From the NCBI RefSeq assembly GCF_001641085.1, contig NZ_LXIE01000002.1, forward strand, positions 39,357-103,356: a DNA stretch of 64,000 nt. Reading direction: 5' to 3'. Position 1 is the stretch's first letter, and each line of letters opens with the position of its first letter. Position numbers and translations under genes: made by a program. The notes under the pieces are model-generated. The model worked only from the letters and a program-made list of their open reading frames with translations. It ran no database searches and was not told the origin of the DNA. Positions 34,102 to 45,681 of this stretch are shown here, piece by piece. The DNA comes from Aequorivita soesokkakensis (GTDB lineage Bacteria > Bacteroidota > Bacteroidia > Flavobacteriales > Flavobacteriaceae).

Positions 34102-35735
34102 TACTTCTTAATAATTTTATAGCTTGTTGTTTTGTTGTTTGAAGTGATTGACGCAATATACATTCCAGAGGAAAGACTTGAAACATCAATAGTGTTCTTT
34201 AAAGCTGTAATTCTTGTTTGAAGAATTTTTTCGCCCAAAACGTTGTAAAGTGAAAACTCAGCATTTTCAGCAGATTTCGGGAAAGAAATATTGATTTGTG
34301 TAGTTACGGGGTTTGGATACAATGCAAAGTTATTATCAAGAAGTTGTTCCTCATTGCTCAAAGTCAAAAGATAATTCAGTGCATCTCCAAAATTTGGAAC
34401 GCCATAACCATATTCATCTGTAGGATTGTTATATCTATCAGCAGATTCACGGATGGCTTGCATCACTACATCATTTTTTAAGTGGGGAACCGCTGACCAT
34501 AATGAAGCTACCGCTCCTGCTGTTATTGGGGAGCTAAATGAAGTTCCACTTGCAGTAGTAACATTACCGTTTTGACTAACAACTGCAGCATCTAAACCTT
34601 TGGCCATTACATCTGGCTTTATAACTCCAGCTGAATTCGGTCCGCGCGAACTGAAAGAAACATAATTTTCATTGGCATCAACAGCACCAATTGTAAATGA
34701 ACCAGGAGCATCGGATGGTGTTGCTACATATCCGAAATCATTTCCAGCATTTCCGGCAGATACAACATTTATCATCCCTTTATCAAACCCAGCATTAGAG
34801 CCACGAGCGGCAATTGTTGTTTGTCCATCCAAGTCTGGGTATTCGTGATCAAAGCTAAGATTATCAAATGTTTGGTAGCTTAATGATGTATTTGTAACAT
34901 AAACCCCTAAACTATCTGCACGCTCTAAGGCTTCTACCCAATAGGCTTCTTCCGCGGGTGATTCACTATTGTCATCTTCTGTAACATATAGATAATATGA
35001 AGCGCCTGGAGCAGTGCCCACAAACTGACCGTTTAAAAAACCTGCGGCATCACTAAAAGTTGAAGCCCCGTGGCTTCCAGTTCCATTTGGGTTTTCCACA
35101 CGTGCAACAAAATCATACCAACCCAATAGTCTGCCCTCATTTCTTAGCGTGGCATACGCAGGATTGCTCAATACATTTGGGTAGCCATTATCCATAAAAG
35201 CTACAATTATATCCTGACCTGTAAAATCATTTTCATGTAGATAATCTACATTTATCATTTCTGTTTGATTTGTGGCACTACCATAATTATAAATAGGTCT
35301 TGAAGGAAATTGGTTTTCAACTTCAAATTTGTTCGGGGTAAATTGCTTCCCACCAGTTGGTCTGTTTAAGGTTTTATCGGCAAACTCAATATCCGTTACA
35401 AAAGAAAGATTCAAGAGATTGTTGATATTGGTTTCAGTACCACGAACATAAACTGCGTTTAGCCATTTTGACTTGGCAAGAACTGAAATTCCAGGAGAAG
35501 CCTCAATAGCAGCTTTGTAAGTTTCATTCAAAGGCACATCGCGGTCATCAATCATTATTCCTTGGGTATCTTTTCTGTCAAGGGCTGCTTGTGTCAAAAT
35601 TGTTATGGGATCTGCCAACGCTGCGGAAACAACAGCTGGATCTTTAGCTTCTAAAAACACCAAAGCATCCTCTGTCTGTGCAAAACTAAAGGTGGAAACA
35701 AAAACAATAAACAATAGGGATAATTTTTTCATCAT
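34101..35735 (-). CDS. Secreted subtilisin-like serine protease (S8) with T9SS sorting domain
   Basis: 544 residues from the first ATG of MMKKLSLLF; a longer frame would run into mnmA. After the signal peptide (1-20) and a prodomain comes the S8 domain with Asp182 (IVAFMDNGYP), His222 (GSHGAST), oxyanion Asn329 (VSAGNAGN) and Ser399 (GTSFSSP). The end (NFALYPNPVTTQINISF to SYKIIKK) is a T9SS type-A sorting domain, so it crosses the outer membrane by that route. It starts only 8-11 bp after the mnmA stop. Confidence 0.93.
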   Translation of the reverse strand: MMKKLSLLFIVFVSTFSFAQTEDALVFLEAKDPAVVSAALADPITILTQAALDRKDTQGIMIDDRDVPLNETYKAAIEASPGISVLAKSKWLNAVYVRGTETNINNLLNLSFVTDIEFADKTLNRPTGGKQFTPNKFEVENQFPSRPIYNYGSATNQTEMINVDYLHENDFTGQDIIVAFMDNGYPNVLSNPAYATLRNEGRLLGWYDFVARVENPNGTGSHGASTFSDAAGFLNGQFVGTAPGASYYLYVTEDDNSESPAEEAYWVEALERADSLGVYVTNTSLSYQTFDNLSFDHEYPDLDGQTTIAARGSNAGFDKGMINVVSAGNAGNDFGYVATPSDAPGSFTIGAVDANENYVSFSSRGPNSAGVIKPDVMAKGLDAAVVSQNGNVTTASGTSFSSPITAGAVASLWSAVPHLKNDVVMQAIRESADRYNNPTDEYGYGVPNFGDALNYLLTLSNEEQLLDNNFALYPNPVTTQINISFPKSAENAEFSLYNVLGEKILQTRITALKNTIDVSSLSSGMYIASITSNNKTTSYKIIKK

Positions 35736-35743
35736 AGATTTTT

Positions 35744-36934
35744 TTAAGAGATAACGCCACTTCCCAAAAGCTCTTGGCCATTGTACCATGCTACAAATTG
35801 ACCTTCGGTTATTGCGGATTGTGGTTTGTCAAATATAATATAAAGTCCGGAAACTGTGCGGTGTAAAGTTGCTTTTTCCAAGGGTTGCCTATAACGGATA
35901 CGTGCCATAACTTCCATCTTCTCTTCTTCAGCTAATTTGAGATCTTCCCGTATCCAATGTATTTCTTCGTTTTTAACAAAAAGTCCGCGACGGTATAAAC
36001 CTGGATGATCTTTTCCTTGGCCAGTATAAATTATGTTTTCGTTAACGTCTGTTGCAATCACAAAAAGCGGTTCTTTGGTTCCGCCTACGGCCAAACCTTT
36101 TCGCTGGCCTCGTGTGAAATAATGCGCCCCGTGATGGATGCCAACCTGCTTCCCGTCTACTTTGGAATATTTTCTTTTGGCAGAAAGGTATTCGAATTTT
36201 TCCTCTTCGGAAGAAAACTCTTGTTTGGTTCTTTTATATTCTGAAAAAGTTGCTGGTACCTCTACAATGGCTCCATCTTTTGGTGCTAACTTTTGCTGAA
36301 GAAATTCTGGCAATCTCACTTTTCCTATAAAACACAACCCTTGTGAATCCCGCTTTTCGGCAGTAATTAGGTTTTGTTCCGAAGCTATTTTCCGAACTTC
36401 AGATTTTAATAATTCCCCAATAGGGAAGAGGGTTTTTGAAAGCTGTTCCTGCGAAAGTTGGCATAAAAAGTAGGATTGGTCTTTATTTGGATCCTTTCCG
36501 GCGAGTAATTGATACACTTCAGTACCGTCTTTTTCAAAAGTGCCTTTTCTGCAATAATGACCCGTTGCCACAAAATCTGCACCCAAACTAAGGGCAATTT
36601 TCATAAAAACATCAAACTTTATCTCGCGGTTGCAAAGCACGTCTGGGTTTGGGGTTCGTCCCATTTGGTACTCCCGAAACATATAATCAACAATCCGTTC
36701 TTTATATTCTTCGCTTAAATCAACAGTTTGGAAAGGTATGCCAAGTTTTTCAGCAACCAGCATAGCGTCATTACTGTCTTCCAGCCACGGGCACTCGTCT
36801 GAAATAGTTACTGAGTCATCGTGCCAATTCTTCATAAAAAGGCCAATAACATCGTAGCCTTGCTCCTTTAAAAGATAGGCTGCAACGCTGGAGTCAACAC
36901 CTCCACTTAATCCTACGACTACTCGTTTTTTCAT
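35744..36934 (-). CDS. mnmA: tRNA-specific 2-thiouridylase MnmA
   Basis: 396 residues. It adds sulfur to U34 of Lys, Glu and Gln tRNAs. The PP-loop SGGVDS lies at 10-15, the first catalytic Cys in [16 protein letters not shown] (about 106) and the second in [10 protein letters not shown] (about 203). The adenylation core and the C-terminal beta barrel are complete. The acidic insert [14 protein letters not shown] is usual in Bacteroidota members. It is the promoter-proximal gene of a three-gene transcript with the S8 protease and the NMO-like gene. Confidence 0.96.
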   Translation of the reverse strand: MKKRVVVGLSGGVDSSVAAYLLKEQGYDVIGLFMKNWHDDSVTISDECPWLEDSNDAMLVAEKLGIPFQTVDLSEEYKERIVDYMFREYQMGRTPNPDVLCNREIKFDVFMKIALSLGADFVATGHYCRKGTFEKDGTEVYQLLAGKDPNKDQSYFLCQLSQEQLSKTLFPIGELLKSEVRKIASEQNLITAEKRDSQGLCFIGKVRLPEFLQQKLAPKDGAIVEVPATFSEYKRTKQEFSSEEEKFEYLSAKRKYSKVDGKQVGIHHGAHYFTRGQRKGLAVGGTKEPLFVIATDVNENIIYTGQGKDHPGLYRRGLFVKNEEIHWIREDLKLAEEEKMEVMARIRYRQPLEKATLHRTVSGLYIIFDKPQSAITEGQFVAWYNGQELLGSGVIS

Positions 36935-36951
36935 AAAGTTTTATGTGCCTG

Positions 36952-36959
36952 CAAAGATA
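36952..36959 (-). promoter_or_regulatory. -7 box before mnmA
   Basis: On the minus strand this reads TATCTTTG, a perfect TAnnTTTG match, 17 bp before the ATG; probably the promoter of the mnmA operon. Confidence 0.65.
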
Positions 36960-36999
36960 AGAAAAGTGATCAGTATTCAGTTTCAGTATTAGTAGTTAC

Positions 37000-37329
37000 C
37001 TATGATTGTTTTTGGATTAACTTATTTACTTCTTTCTTGTTGGGCATCCACAGCCACATACCAATTATACCAAAGAATAAAATTAAGAATGTATTGTTTG
37101 ATTTAGATTTTTTCTCAAGCGGCATTTTTTTCCAAATAAACCAAATAAAAATTGCCGCGATACTATAATGAATCCCGAAAATTACCCATTGGAGATTATA
37201 AAATTTAAACCATAAAACGTCACGGGTAAACATCAAAAGTATGTTTGCCAATTCTATAATTGTTAGACCTATTAAGAGAAATTTTAATTTTTTTAAATCG
37301 CTCCTTAGTTTTATAGTTTCATCTTTCAA
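37000..37329 (-). CDS. Small membrane protein
   Basis: 109 residues with three membrane segments (about 17-36, 44-66 and 79-96) and charged ends (KDETIKLRSDLKKLK at the start, KKEVNKLIQKQS at the end). No family was recognised. It lies 70 bp upstream of the mnmA start and 45 bp downstream of the YwqK-like gene, all on one strand. Confidence 0.55.
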   Translation of the reverse strand: MKDETIKLRSDLKKLKFLLIGLTIIELANILLMFTRDVLWFKFYNLQWVIFGIHYSIAAIFIWFIWKKMPLEKKSKSNNTFLILFFGIIGMWLWMPNKKEVNKLIQKQS

Positions 37330-37374
37330 ATTATTCCAAATATTGGGTTTAATTTCTTGGAAATATATGGAGGG

Positions 37375-38064
37375 TTATTTGTCTTTTTTAGGAAATGTTT
37401 CTTCCAAAACCACTTTGCCGTCTTTGTAGTATTTCCAAAGCCCGTGCTTTTTGTCGTCTTTATAAAAGCCTTCTATAACAACATTTCCAAAGGCATCATA
37501 ATAAAATGCTTGTCCCTGTAGTTGGTCTTCTCTGTAAAGCAATTTTTTTAGAAGCACTCCTTCCGGGGAGTAATAATTATCCTCACCTTCCTTTACACCA
37601 TTTTTATAAGTGATTTCTTCGGTGATTTTTCCGCTGGGATAATAAGTTATCACTTTTCCTTCCAATTTTCCGTTGCTGTAATTTTCACGCGTCATTACAT
37701 TATTGGACTTTTCGTGATAGTAAACCCATTCGCCAATGCGGTCTTTATCCTTCATTTTTCCTTCGCTGACGAGTTTTCCCTTAATAGTGAAATATTTCAC
37801 TTCAGCAACGTCATCTTTACCGTTGAATTTTTTTATTACGGTAGGTTTGTCTTTACATTCCTCGCAATAAAACTTGAATTCACCCACTTCTTTTCCGTGC
37901 TCAAAAGTGCCTTCGTACCGAAGTTGGGTTGTGCCTTCATAGTTTTTTTTCCAAACTCCGTGGCGTTTTCCCTGCGCATCCATTTGATTGATTTCGCTTT
38001 GCGAAAAAGCATTCAAGGAGCAGAAAAGTATTCCGAAGAAAAGGATAAAAGCAATTTTTTTCAT
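37375..38064 (-). CDS. Secreted YwqK/MORN-repeat protein
   Basis: 229 residues with a signal peptide (1-21, ending NAFSQ). The rest is built of about eight copies of a strand pair such as GKRHGVWKKNYEGT, GKLEGKVITYYPSGKITEE and DKKHGLWKYYKDGKVVLEE. This is the MORN-like repeat of YwqK-family proteins; the antitoxin label often attached to the family is not supported by any neighbouring toxin here. It probably acts in the periplasm or on the cell surface. Confidence 0.8.
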   Translation of the reverse strand: MKKIAFILFFGILFCSLNAFSQSEINQMDAQGKRHGVWKKNYEGTTQLRYEGTFEHGKEVGEFKFYCEECKDKPTVIKKFNGKDDVAEVKYFTIKGKLVSEGKMKDKDRIGEWVYYHEKSNNVMTRENYSNGKLEGKVITYYPSGKITEEITYKNGVKEGEDNYYSPEGVLLKKLLYREDQLQGQAFYYDAFGNVVIEGFYKDDKKHGLWKYYKDGKVVLEETFPKKDK

Positions 38065-38146
38065 TGTTTCATTTCATTTACTTAAAAAAGTAAACGTTGA
38101 ATTTTCAGTTCTATTTTCAAGTTAATTTTCAAAAGTTAGCCAAAAC

Positions 38147-40033
38147 CTATCGTTTTCCGCTTTTTTTCTGTTGCTCAGCCTGTTCCATCATTTCAGACAT
38201 TTTGCGCTGAAACTTGTTTTGTTTTTTTGGCTGTGCTTTTTTCACTTGAATTTTTGCGTGAATTTTGTCTTCATCAATAATGAAGTTCTTTATTACAAGC
38301 ATAATACCAATGGTAATGAGGTTTGAAATAAAATAGTACAACGAAAGTCCACTTGCGTAGTTGTTGAAGAAAACCAACATAAACAATGGCGAAAGGTACA
38401 TCAGGAATTTCATGTTCGGCATTCCAGGCTGTTGCTGCTGTTGCATGTTTTGGCCCATAGTCATCATCATATAAACAAAGATGGCGATGGATGCCAAAAT
38501 AGGGAATAAGCTAACGTGATCTCCATAAAATGGAATGTGGAAAGGCAATTCCGCAATGGTATCATAGCTGGAAAGATCATCCGCCCAAAGGAAACTTTTC
38601 TGCCTTAAGTCAAAAGCCGAAGGGAAGAACGTAAAGAGCGCATAAAACACCGGAATCTGCAATAGTGCTGGCAAACAACCTTTCAGCGGACTTGCGCCAG
38701 CAGAAGTTTGCAACTTCATGGTTTCCTGTTGGATTTTAAGCTTATTGTCTTTGTATTTTTCTTTTATTTCGTCCATTTCAGGTTTCAAAACCTTCATTTT
38801 TGCCTGTGCCAAATACTGTTTGTATTGAACAGGTGAAAGCAAAAGTTTTATAAGAATTGTCAAAACAATAATGGCTATTCCGGCAGGAAGGAAATCAGTT
38901 AAAAAACCAAATACTGGAATAATGATGTATTTGTTTATAATTCCAAAGATTCCCCAACCAAGAGGCATGGCTTCGTCAAGATTACGATCGTACTTTTTGA
39001 AAATCTGATAATCCGACGGGCCGTAATACATATTCATATTGTAGGCCAAAGCGCCATTTTTAGGCTCTAAAAGCATTTTTGCGCCGTACTGTTTTGTGTA
39101 AACTGTATCTACTTCCTCGTCTTTCACTAAATCTACAGAGGTAAGTTTCACTTCTTTAAAAGGTGTGTCCGTCAGCAACATAGAGCTAAAGAAATGTTGG
39201 CGGAAGTTCATCCAAGTAACGTCTTTTTCAAGTTCGTCATCTTCCCCGGTAGGAGAAAGTTTTGAATGCTTCTCATCATCATACTCATACGTCAATCGCG
39301 AGTAACGGTTTTCATATGAAATGCTTTTCGCGTGGCGATACCCTTTTAACTGCCAATCTAAATACATCGGCTGCGAAGTATTAATAACACCGTCCAAACC
39401 TTGGCTGTTGATGCTGAAATCCATCATATATTCTCCTGGGTGCAAGGTGTATCGGTATTCAATAAACCCGTTTTCAGAAGTTTTTAGCTTCATGGAAAGC
39501 ACTTGGTCTTCACCATTTTTGCTTAAAGTAGGTTCAAAATATAAATCTTGTGAGTTTAAAGTTCTGTTTTCTGCTGAAAACTGAAGGTTTAATGAAGCGG
39601 TTCCGTTTTTTATCAAATAGATGGGAACGGAATCATACTTATGAAAATCTTTTAATAATGCTTCCGTGATATAACCCCCTTTGTTACTGATCTCTAACTT
39701 TAGGACGTCATTTTCCAAGACAGTTTTAGCATCAGTTGCTGAAGGAAGCGTTCCTGAATATGCAAAAGAACCGAGTTTATTCTTTAGTTGCTCATAAGCC
39801 AAAGAATCTCCAGGTTTCACAGAATCCATGGTGTCAGAAGTTGCTTGCGCAAGTGTAATGTCTTGCTTGGATTTTTCAACTTGAGCCTTTTCTTTTGCAG
39901 CGGCTTCTGTCTTTGCTTTTTCCGCTTGAAGTTCTTCTTCGGTTGGTTTGTTTAGGTATAACATCCAAATTAGGATTCCACCGATTAATAAAAAGCCTAT
40001 GAGTGAGTTAAAATCGAATTTCTTTTGTTCCAT
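38147..40033 (-). CDS. yidC: Membrane protein insertase YidC
   Basis: 628 residues. It inserts and folds inner-membrane proteins, with or without SecYEG. After the first span (FNSLIGFLLIGGILIWML) comes a large periplasmic P1 domain (about 60-345). The five core spans follow, with FLPAGIAIIVLTILIKLLLS carrying the conserved Arg-facing groove region and GASPLKGCLPALLQIPVFYA before the later spans. The tail is basic (KKAQPKKQNKFQRKMSEM), as needed for ribosome contact. It lies 99 bp downstream of pyrG, a gene order common in Bacteroidota. Confidence 0.97.
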   Translation of the reverse strand: MEQKKFDFNSLIGFLLIGGILIWMLYLNKPTEEELQAEKAKTEAAAKEKAQVEKSKQDITLAQATSDTMDSVKPGDSLAYEQLKNKLGSFAYSGTLPSATDAKTVLENDVLKLEISNKGGYITEALLKDFHKYDSVPIYLIKNGTASLNLQFSAENRTLNSQDLYFEPTLSKNGEDQVLSMKLKTSENGFIEYRYTLHPGEYMMDFSINSQGLDGVINTSQPMYLDWQLKGYRHAKSISYENRYSRLTYEYDDEKHSKLSPTGEDDELEKDVTWMNFRQHFFSSMLLTDTPFKEVKLTSVDLVKDEEVDTVYTKQYGAKMLLEPKNGALAYNMNMYYGPSDYQIFKKYDRNLDEAMPLGWGIFGIINKYIIIPVFGFLTDFLPAGIAIIVLTILIKLLLSPVQYKQYLAQAKMKVLKPEMDEIKEKYKDNKLKIQQETMKLQTSAGASPLKGCLPALLQIPVFYALFTFFPSAFDLRQKSFLWADDLSSYDTIAELPFHIPFYGDHVSLFPILASIAIFVYMMMTMGQNMQQQQQPGMPNMKFLMYLSPLFMLVFFNNYASGLSLYYFISNLITIGIMLVIKNFIIDEDKIHAKIQVKKAQPKKQNKFQRKMSEMMEQAEQQKKSGKR

Positions 40034-40132
40034 CTTTTATTTCTTCTTTTGAACTAATTCAAAAGTGTGTTATCGTTAATTTTAGTTGGCAGGGCAATAA
40101 TCCCGCCTTTTTTAGTATTGCGTCAAATTGTC

Positions 40133-41839
<1,707 letters not shown>

Positions 41840-41863
41840 TTAATTTAAGTTTGTCAAATTAAT

Positions 41864-42514
41864 TTACTGCATCAGTTTTTGTCCTACTATTAAAGTATTC
41901 GTACCATTTACTTTTGGTAGTATTTGAAGTTTAAAATTATCTCCAAAATAGGAAGTTACTGATTCAAGAGTGTTTGAATTTTTTTTGAGGTTCATCCCAA
42001 CGTTGAATATGAATGAACCTTTATTTTGAATTGAATTTGCTAAATTTTCGCAAAATTCTTTTCCATAGAAAATAGGAGGAACGTTGGTATCTATAAAAAG
42101 ATCAATGATTATAAGTTGGAATTTTTCCGTGGAATTTTTTATGAATTGAAACGCATCACCTTCAATAATTTGAAGTTTTTTAGAAGGGATAGTGCCAAAT
42201 TCCTCTTTGGCGAGTTTTATAACTTCCGGGTCAATTTCAACGGCAACAATGTTTTTTGTGTACTCAAAAGTATTCCGAAGGGAATGAATAACACTGCCGC
42301 CGCCCATTCCTAAAAGCAATATGTTTTCAACTGCGTTTAAATCAACTTTTGTGAGCCCAATTTCCAGTATTTTTTGAAGCGAACCGTAGGAATAGTTTGC
42401 ATTTTCGGTATCCAAAACCTTTTTTCCATTCACATAAGTAACCTCTAAAGTACCGTTTATTGCTGAAGGAAATCGCCGTGTAGTTGGCCAAATGTAACTG
42501 AAAAGCTTCTTCAT
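41864..42514 (-). CDS. Spermidine-synthase-like SAM-dependent methyltransferase
   Basis: 216 residues with the Rossmann SAM/dcSAM loop ENILLLGMGGGSVIHSLR, the acidic strand end IVAVEIDPEVIKLAKEEF and FQLIIIDLFIDTNVPP. This resembles spermidine synthases, but the protein is about 70 residues shorter and lacks a recognisable putrescine-binding N-terminal domain. A small-molecule or protein methyltransferase is as likely. Its start overlaps the stop of the DUF3820 gene by 4 bp (ATGA), so it is the last gene of a tightly coupled operon. Confidence 0.75.
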   Translation of the reverse strand: MKKLFSYIWPTTRRFPSAINGTLEVTYVNGKKVLDTENANYSYGSLQKILEIGLTKVDLNAVENILLLGMGGGSVIHSLRNTFEYTKNIVAVEIDPEVIKLAKEEFGTIPSKKLQIIEGDAFQFIKNSTEKFQLIIIDLFIDTNVPPIFYGKEFCENLANSIQNKGSFIFNVGMNLKKNSNTLESVTSYFGDNFKLQILPKVNGTNTLIVGQKLMQ

Positions 42515-42738
42515 TTTTTTATAAGCTTTTGAAGCAATCCTTCCAAGCCGTTTAATTTCAGTTCATACATTTCGGCCATCATCCGCCCCAATTTTCCCTC
42601 GGGAAAACCTTTCTGTTTGAACCATACAAAATAGTATTCGGGAATGTTTGCCAAATAATAACCTTCGTATTTTCCAAAGGGCATTTTGTAGTTTGCCAGT
42701 TCCACCAAGTGGCTTGGGTTTGGGTTACTTCCAAGCAT
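42511..42738 (-). CDS. DUF3820 protein
   Basis: 75 residues from ATG 42738. The longer frame to 42876 only re-reads the neighbour. YKMPFGKYEGYYLANIPEYY and GKLGRMMAEMYELK are the DUF3820 signature: a short domain related to the quorum-sensing-regulator (putative RNA/DNA-binding) YcbJ-like group, of unknown function. The first 14 bases overlap the end of the DUF922 gene and the last four overlap the methyltransferase gene, so all three are translated as one unit. Confidence 0.75.
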   Translation of the reverse strand: MLGSNPNPSHLVELANYKMPFGKYEGYYLANIPEYYFVWFKQKGFPEGKLGRMMAEMYELKLNGLEGLLQKLIKK

Positions 42739-43255
42739 CGTATTCGGCAAGTTGATTGGCAATATATTTCTGCCAGAAAGCTTCTTTTTCCTCATTGCGG
42801 GAATGGTCAGTCTCAGCGTCAAATTTTGTTTGCATCGCACGTCTTTTTTGTTCCACTTGCTGATAGATTCCTTCAATTTCAGATTTTACTTTTTTGGAAA
42901 ATTTTCTTCCCTCAAGATTTTTTCGAAGCATGCGTGCGTGAAGTTCCGAAATATCAAAATGTGCCTGTTCGTGTTTTAAAATATAGGGACTTACTCTTTC
43001 CGGAATATACCAAGAACCTTCAGGAGCGAAAAAACTTTGAACCGAATATTCCACATCTACCGCTCCATTTTTTATGGAATAGGAATAATGAAAACTAATA
43101 CCAGTATTGGTACTGGCCACAAAACTGGCACTGCGAACGGGTTTTCCGCGGAAATCTTCCCAAGATAATTTTTGGTTTTTATTCCATATAATCTTTTCCG
43201 GATTGTTTTGCGGGAAGAGAAATAAGGAAAATATAAAAGCGAAAAGTAGTTTCAT
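42725..43255 (-). CDS. DUF922 secreted Zn-protease-like protein
   Basis: 176 residues. A short signal segment (1-14) precedes WNKNQKLSWEDFRGKPV, the usual opening of this family. HEQAH (95-99, YILKHEQAHFDISELHAR) gives the HExxH zinc motif. The C-terminal half is a charged helix (KKVKSEIEGIYQQVEQKRRA). The substrate is unknown. It is the first gene of the DUF922, DUF3820, methyltransferase operon. Confidence 0.75.
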   Translation of the reverse strand: MKLLFAFIFSLFLFPQNNPEKIIWNKNQKLSWEDFRGKPVRSASFVASTNTGISFHYSYSIKNGAVDVEYSVQSFFAPEGSWYIPERVSPYILKHEQAHFDISELHARMLRKNLEGRKFSKKVKSEIEGIYQQVEQKRRAMQTKFDAETDHSRNEEKEAFWQKYIANQLAEYDAWK

Positions 43256-43290
43256 AATAAAGTGAAATCAAAAACAATACCTAAAATGAA

Positions 43291-43318
43291 GTTCTCGACT
43301 GCGCTCGAACGGACAATT
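43291..43318. repeat. Copy of the CGACTGCGCTCGAAC element
   Basis: One arm of the palindromic element found complete at 47280-47352, in the gap between the OsmC and DUF922 genes. Confidence 0.6.
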
Positions 43319-43327
43319 GAGGATTTT

Positions 43328-43732
43328 TTATTCCCAATTAAAAGTAATCACTCTTTCAATATCTGGATGCAGGCTATAATGAACAGGACAAGTGCGTGCT
43401 GTATTTTCAAGTATTTTTTTTGATTTATCGTCTATTCCGGTAGGAAAATTTAAAACCACTTCAATTTTTGAAATTCGGCGTGGGTCTGCAGCCATAGTTT
43501 TGGTGACCATTGCCGTGGTGCCGTCCATGTTCACTTTCATGTCGCGTGCCTTTATGCCCATCATGGTTATCATACAATTTGCAAGTCCTGTGGCAACAGT
43601 ATCAGTTGGGGAAAAAGCTTCCCCTTTCCCATTATTGTCTGTTGGGGCATCCGTGATAAATTTGCTGCCCGATTTAAGGTGTTCGTTTTCGGTGCGAAGA
43701 TTTCCGAGATAAGTTACTTTGGCGGTGCTCAT
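43328..43732 (-). CDS. OsmC family peroxiredoxin-like protein
   Basis: 134 residues. The two family cysteines are present: Cys53 in GLANCMITMMGI and Cys115 in TARTCPVHYSLHP. Members reduce organic hydroperoxides through these thiols. The N-terminal KVTYLGNLRTENEHLKSG is the YhfA-like subgroup pattern. Its start overlaps the stop of the upstream LysM gene by 4 bp. Confidence 0.9.
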   Translation of the reverse strand: MSTAKVTYLGNLRTENEHLKSGSKFITDAPTDNNGKGEAFSPTDTVATGLANCMITMMGIKARDMKVNMDGTTAMVTKTMAADPRRISKIEVVLNFPTGIDDKSKKILENTARTCPVHYSLHPDIERVITFNWE

Positions 43733-45663
43733 TCTACTACTTCAAATTTAAGTTCGTCGTTATATTTTAAAATATAGGCAGCTTCGTTGCAGTAACCTTC
43801 GGTGTTCGATTTCTCGTAACGGAATTTATTTTCAATATAAACGGTTTCGCTCTCGGGCATTATGGCGTCATAAATATCTTTTTCCGAAGCCAAACGGAGC
43901 AATACATCATAGGTTACATCAAAGCCGCGAATAGCATATCTGTTGGGAAGCACGCCGTATTTATTTTTGTAGCTAATCAAAAACGGATTGCGGTCATCTT
44001 CTGAAATATTCTTATTTACTGATGGAAAGGTAAAGTTCAATTTTGCCAAACGCGTACTGGAAACCTCGTGCCATTCATAGGCTTCGTTTCTATCCAAAGT
44101 GAATAAACGGACTTTATAATTGGCTGGCATGGCTGCAAGTACGTTCACGGCACTACTCACCAACACTGGGTTTGTGGATTCAAGAATTACCCAACTTTCC
44201 CTTCCTTCCGAAGCTACTGCCGTAATATCGCTAGCTTGAATATAACCGCCGCCCCTAGGTGATACTGTTTTAGCTTCAGGTATTGCAGCTTGTATCATTT
44301 CGCGCTGTTTCGCTTTTTTTGAATCTGAAATAATGATGATGTTTTTACCATCGCTATGATCTTTAATAAAACGAATCATCTTTTTTTGAAGCACGGCGTC
44401 TGTGGGAAGTGTTTGAAACAGATTGTCATTCATCGCCATCTCTCTATTGCTCAAAGGTGAAAAGACCGGGATTTTTTCATCTTTCAACATAGCTGAAGCT
44501 TTTTCCACATTTTTTTGGAGTAGTGGCCCAATTACGGCATCCACATTTTTGAATTCGCTTTTTGAAATGATTGAAGCTACTTTACTATCACTTTTTTCGG
44601 TGTCATAAACATTCAATGTTACCGAAATACCTTTGTCCTTTGCAAATTCTGCCGCCATTAATGCTCCGCTATAAAAATCCAAAGCCACGCGAAGGGTCGG
44701 GTCTTTTTTTAGCCAGTCTTGGTCATTTCCTGTAGAATCTGTTGCGGTGCGTGTTAAACGAAAAGGAAGCATTAACGCTACCGTTTTCATCTTTTTGTTG
44801 TCGATTCTATTTTCAAGATTGACTACTGATATATCTTCCTGTGAAATTGTATTTTCTTCTTTTGGTATTTTTAAAATCATTCCATCCTTCAACCCATCCT
44901 TTGCATAAGGATTTAGTGCAATAACTTCTTCTTCGGAAAGCCCAAATTTTGCTTTTAACCTATAAAATCCTTCTTTCGGTTTTACTTCGTAATACTGAAA
45001 ATTCTCGTCGTCAATTTCAGCATTTTCAATTACGGTTTTATCGGGAACGATAAGCACGGAGCCAAGCTTTAAACTTTCGCCTAAGTTTGGGTTTAAATCT
45101 TCAAGTTCGGCAATGGATATTCCAAATTTTCTGGCAATGCCAAACTTTGTTTCTTTTGCTTGAACGGTATATTTCTGTGTTCCGGGTAAAGTAGTTTCAG
45201 TATTGGAACCGTTGGTTTCACTATTATTGCCCTTTGCAGGAATCAATAAGTTTTCTCCTTTTTTAAGTCCACGGGAATAAAGATCTTTATTCAGTTTTTT
45301 TATTTCGTCAACGCTTACATTGTACAATTGTGCAATTCCGTATAGTGTTTCCTTCTTTTTTACTTTGTGTTGGCGGAAATTGTTATTGTTTGTGCCAGAA
45401 CTAATAACGCTGTTTGAAGGAATAATAAGCACACTGTTTACCTTCAACCCATTTTTTGCATCTGGATTGAGGTTGTAAATGGTTTCTTCAGAAATTCCAT
45501 ATTCCTTAGAAATACTGTAAACCGTTTCGCCTTTTTGAACCGAATGGCTTTTGTATTGCTGCTGCGCTACCGAGCCACAGCTTACCATAAAAAGGAAGGT
45601 TACCGAAACGTATATTAAACACTTCAACATAGAGATAATCAATTTTTTAGATTTGCCAAACAT
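43729..45663 (-). CDS. LysM-repeat lipoprotein with periplasmic-binding-protein-like domain
   Basis: 644 residues; a second possible start at 45630 (MLKCLIYV) leaves the lipobox VSCGS intact. Four LysM-type repeats follow (SVQKGETVYSISKEYGISEE, KVKKKETLYGIAQLYNVS, TVQAKETKFGIARKFGIS, EVKPKEGFYRLKAKFGLS; about residues 40-265), then a type I periplasmic-binding-protein fold (MKTVALMLPFRL to ILKYNDE). Such proteins tether to peptidoglycan; the ligand is unknown, and no transporter genes are adjacent. It overlaps osmC-like and follows guaA by 18 bp, so the three may share a transcript. Confidence 0.8.
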   Translation of the reverse strand: MFGKSKKLIISMLKCLIYVSVTFLFMVSCGSVAQQQYKSHSVQKGETVYSISKEYGISEETIYNLNPDAKNGLKVNSVLIIPSNSVISSGTNNNNFRQHKVKKKETLYGIAQLYNVSVDEIKKLNKDLYSRGLKKGENLLIPAKGNNSETNGSNTETTLPGTQKYTVQAKETKFGIARKFGISIAELEDLNPNLGESLKLGSVLIVPDKTVIENAEIDDENFQYYEVKPKEGFYRLKAKFGLSEEEVIALNPYAKDGLKDGMILKIPKEENTISQEDISVVNLENRIDNKKMKTVALMLPFRLTRTATDSTGNDQDWLKKDPTLRVALDFYSGALMAAEFAKDKGISVTLNVYDTEKSDSKVASIISKSEFKNVDAVIGPLLQKNVEKASAMLKDEKIPVFSPLSNREMAMNDNLFQTLPTDAVLQKKMIRFIKDHSDGKNIIIISDSKKAKQREMIQAAIPEAKTVSPRGGGYIQASDITAVASEGRESWVILESTNPVLVSSAVNVLAAMPANYKVRLFTLDRNEAYEWHEVSSTRLAKLNFTFPSVNKNISEDDRNPFLISYKNKYGVLPNRYAIRGFDVTYDVLLRLASEKDIYDAIMPESETVYIENKFRYEKSNTEGYCNEAAYILKYNDELKFEVVE

Positions 45664-45681
45664 AGTCTCGATTTCAATTTG

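Noticed and set aside
37375..38064. Toxin-antitoxin role for the YwqK-repeat protein
   Set aside because: It has a signal peptide and no toxin gene beside it; the antitoxin name is an annotation habit.
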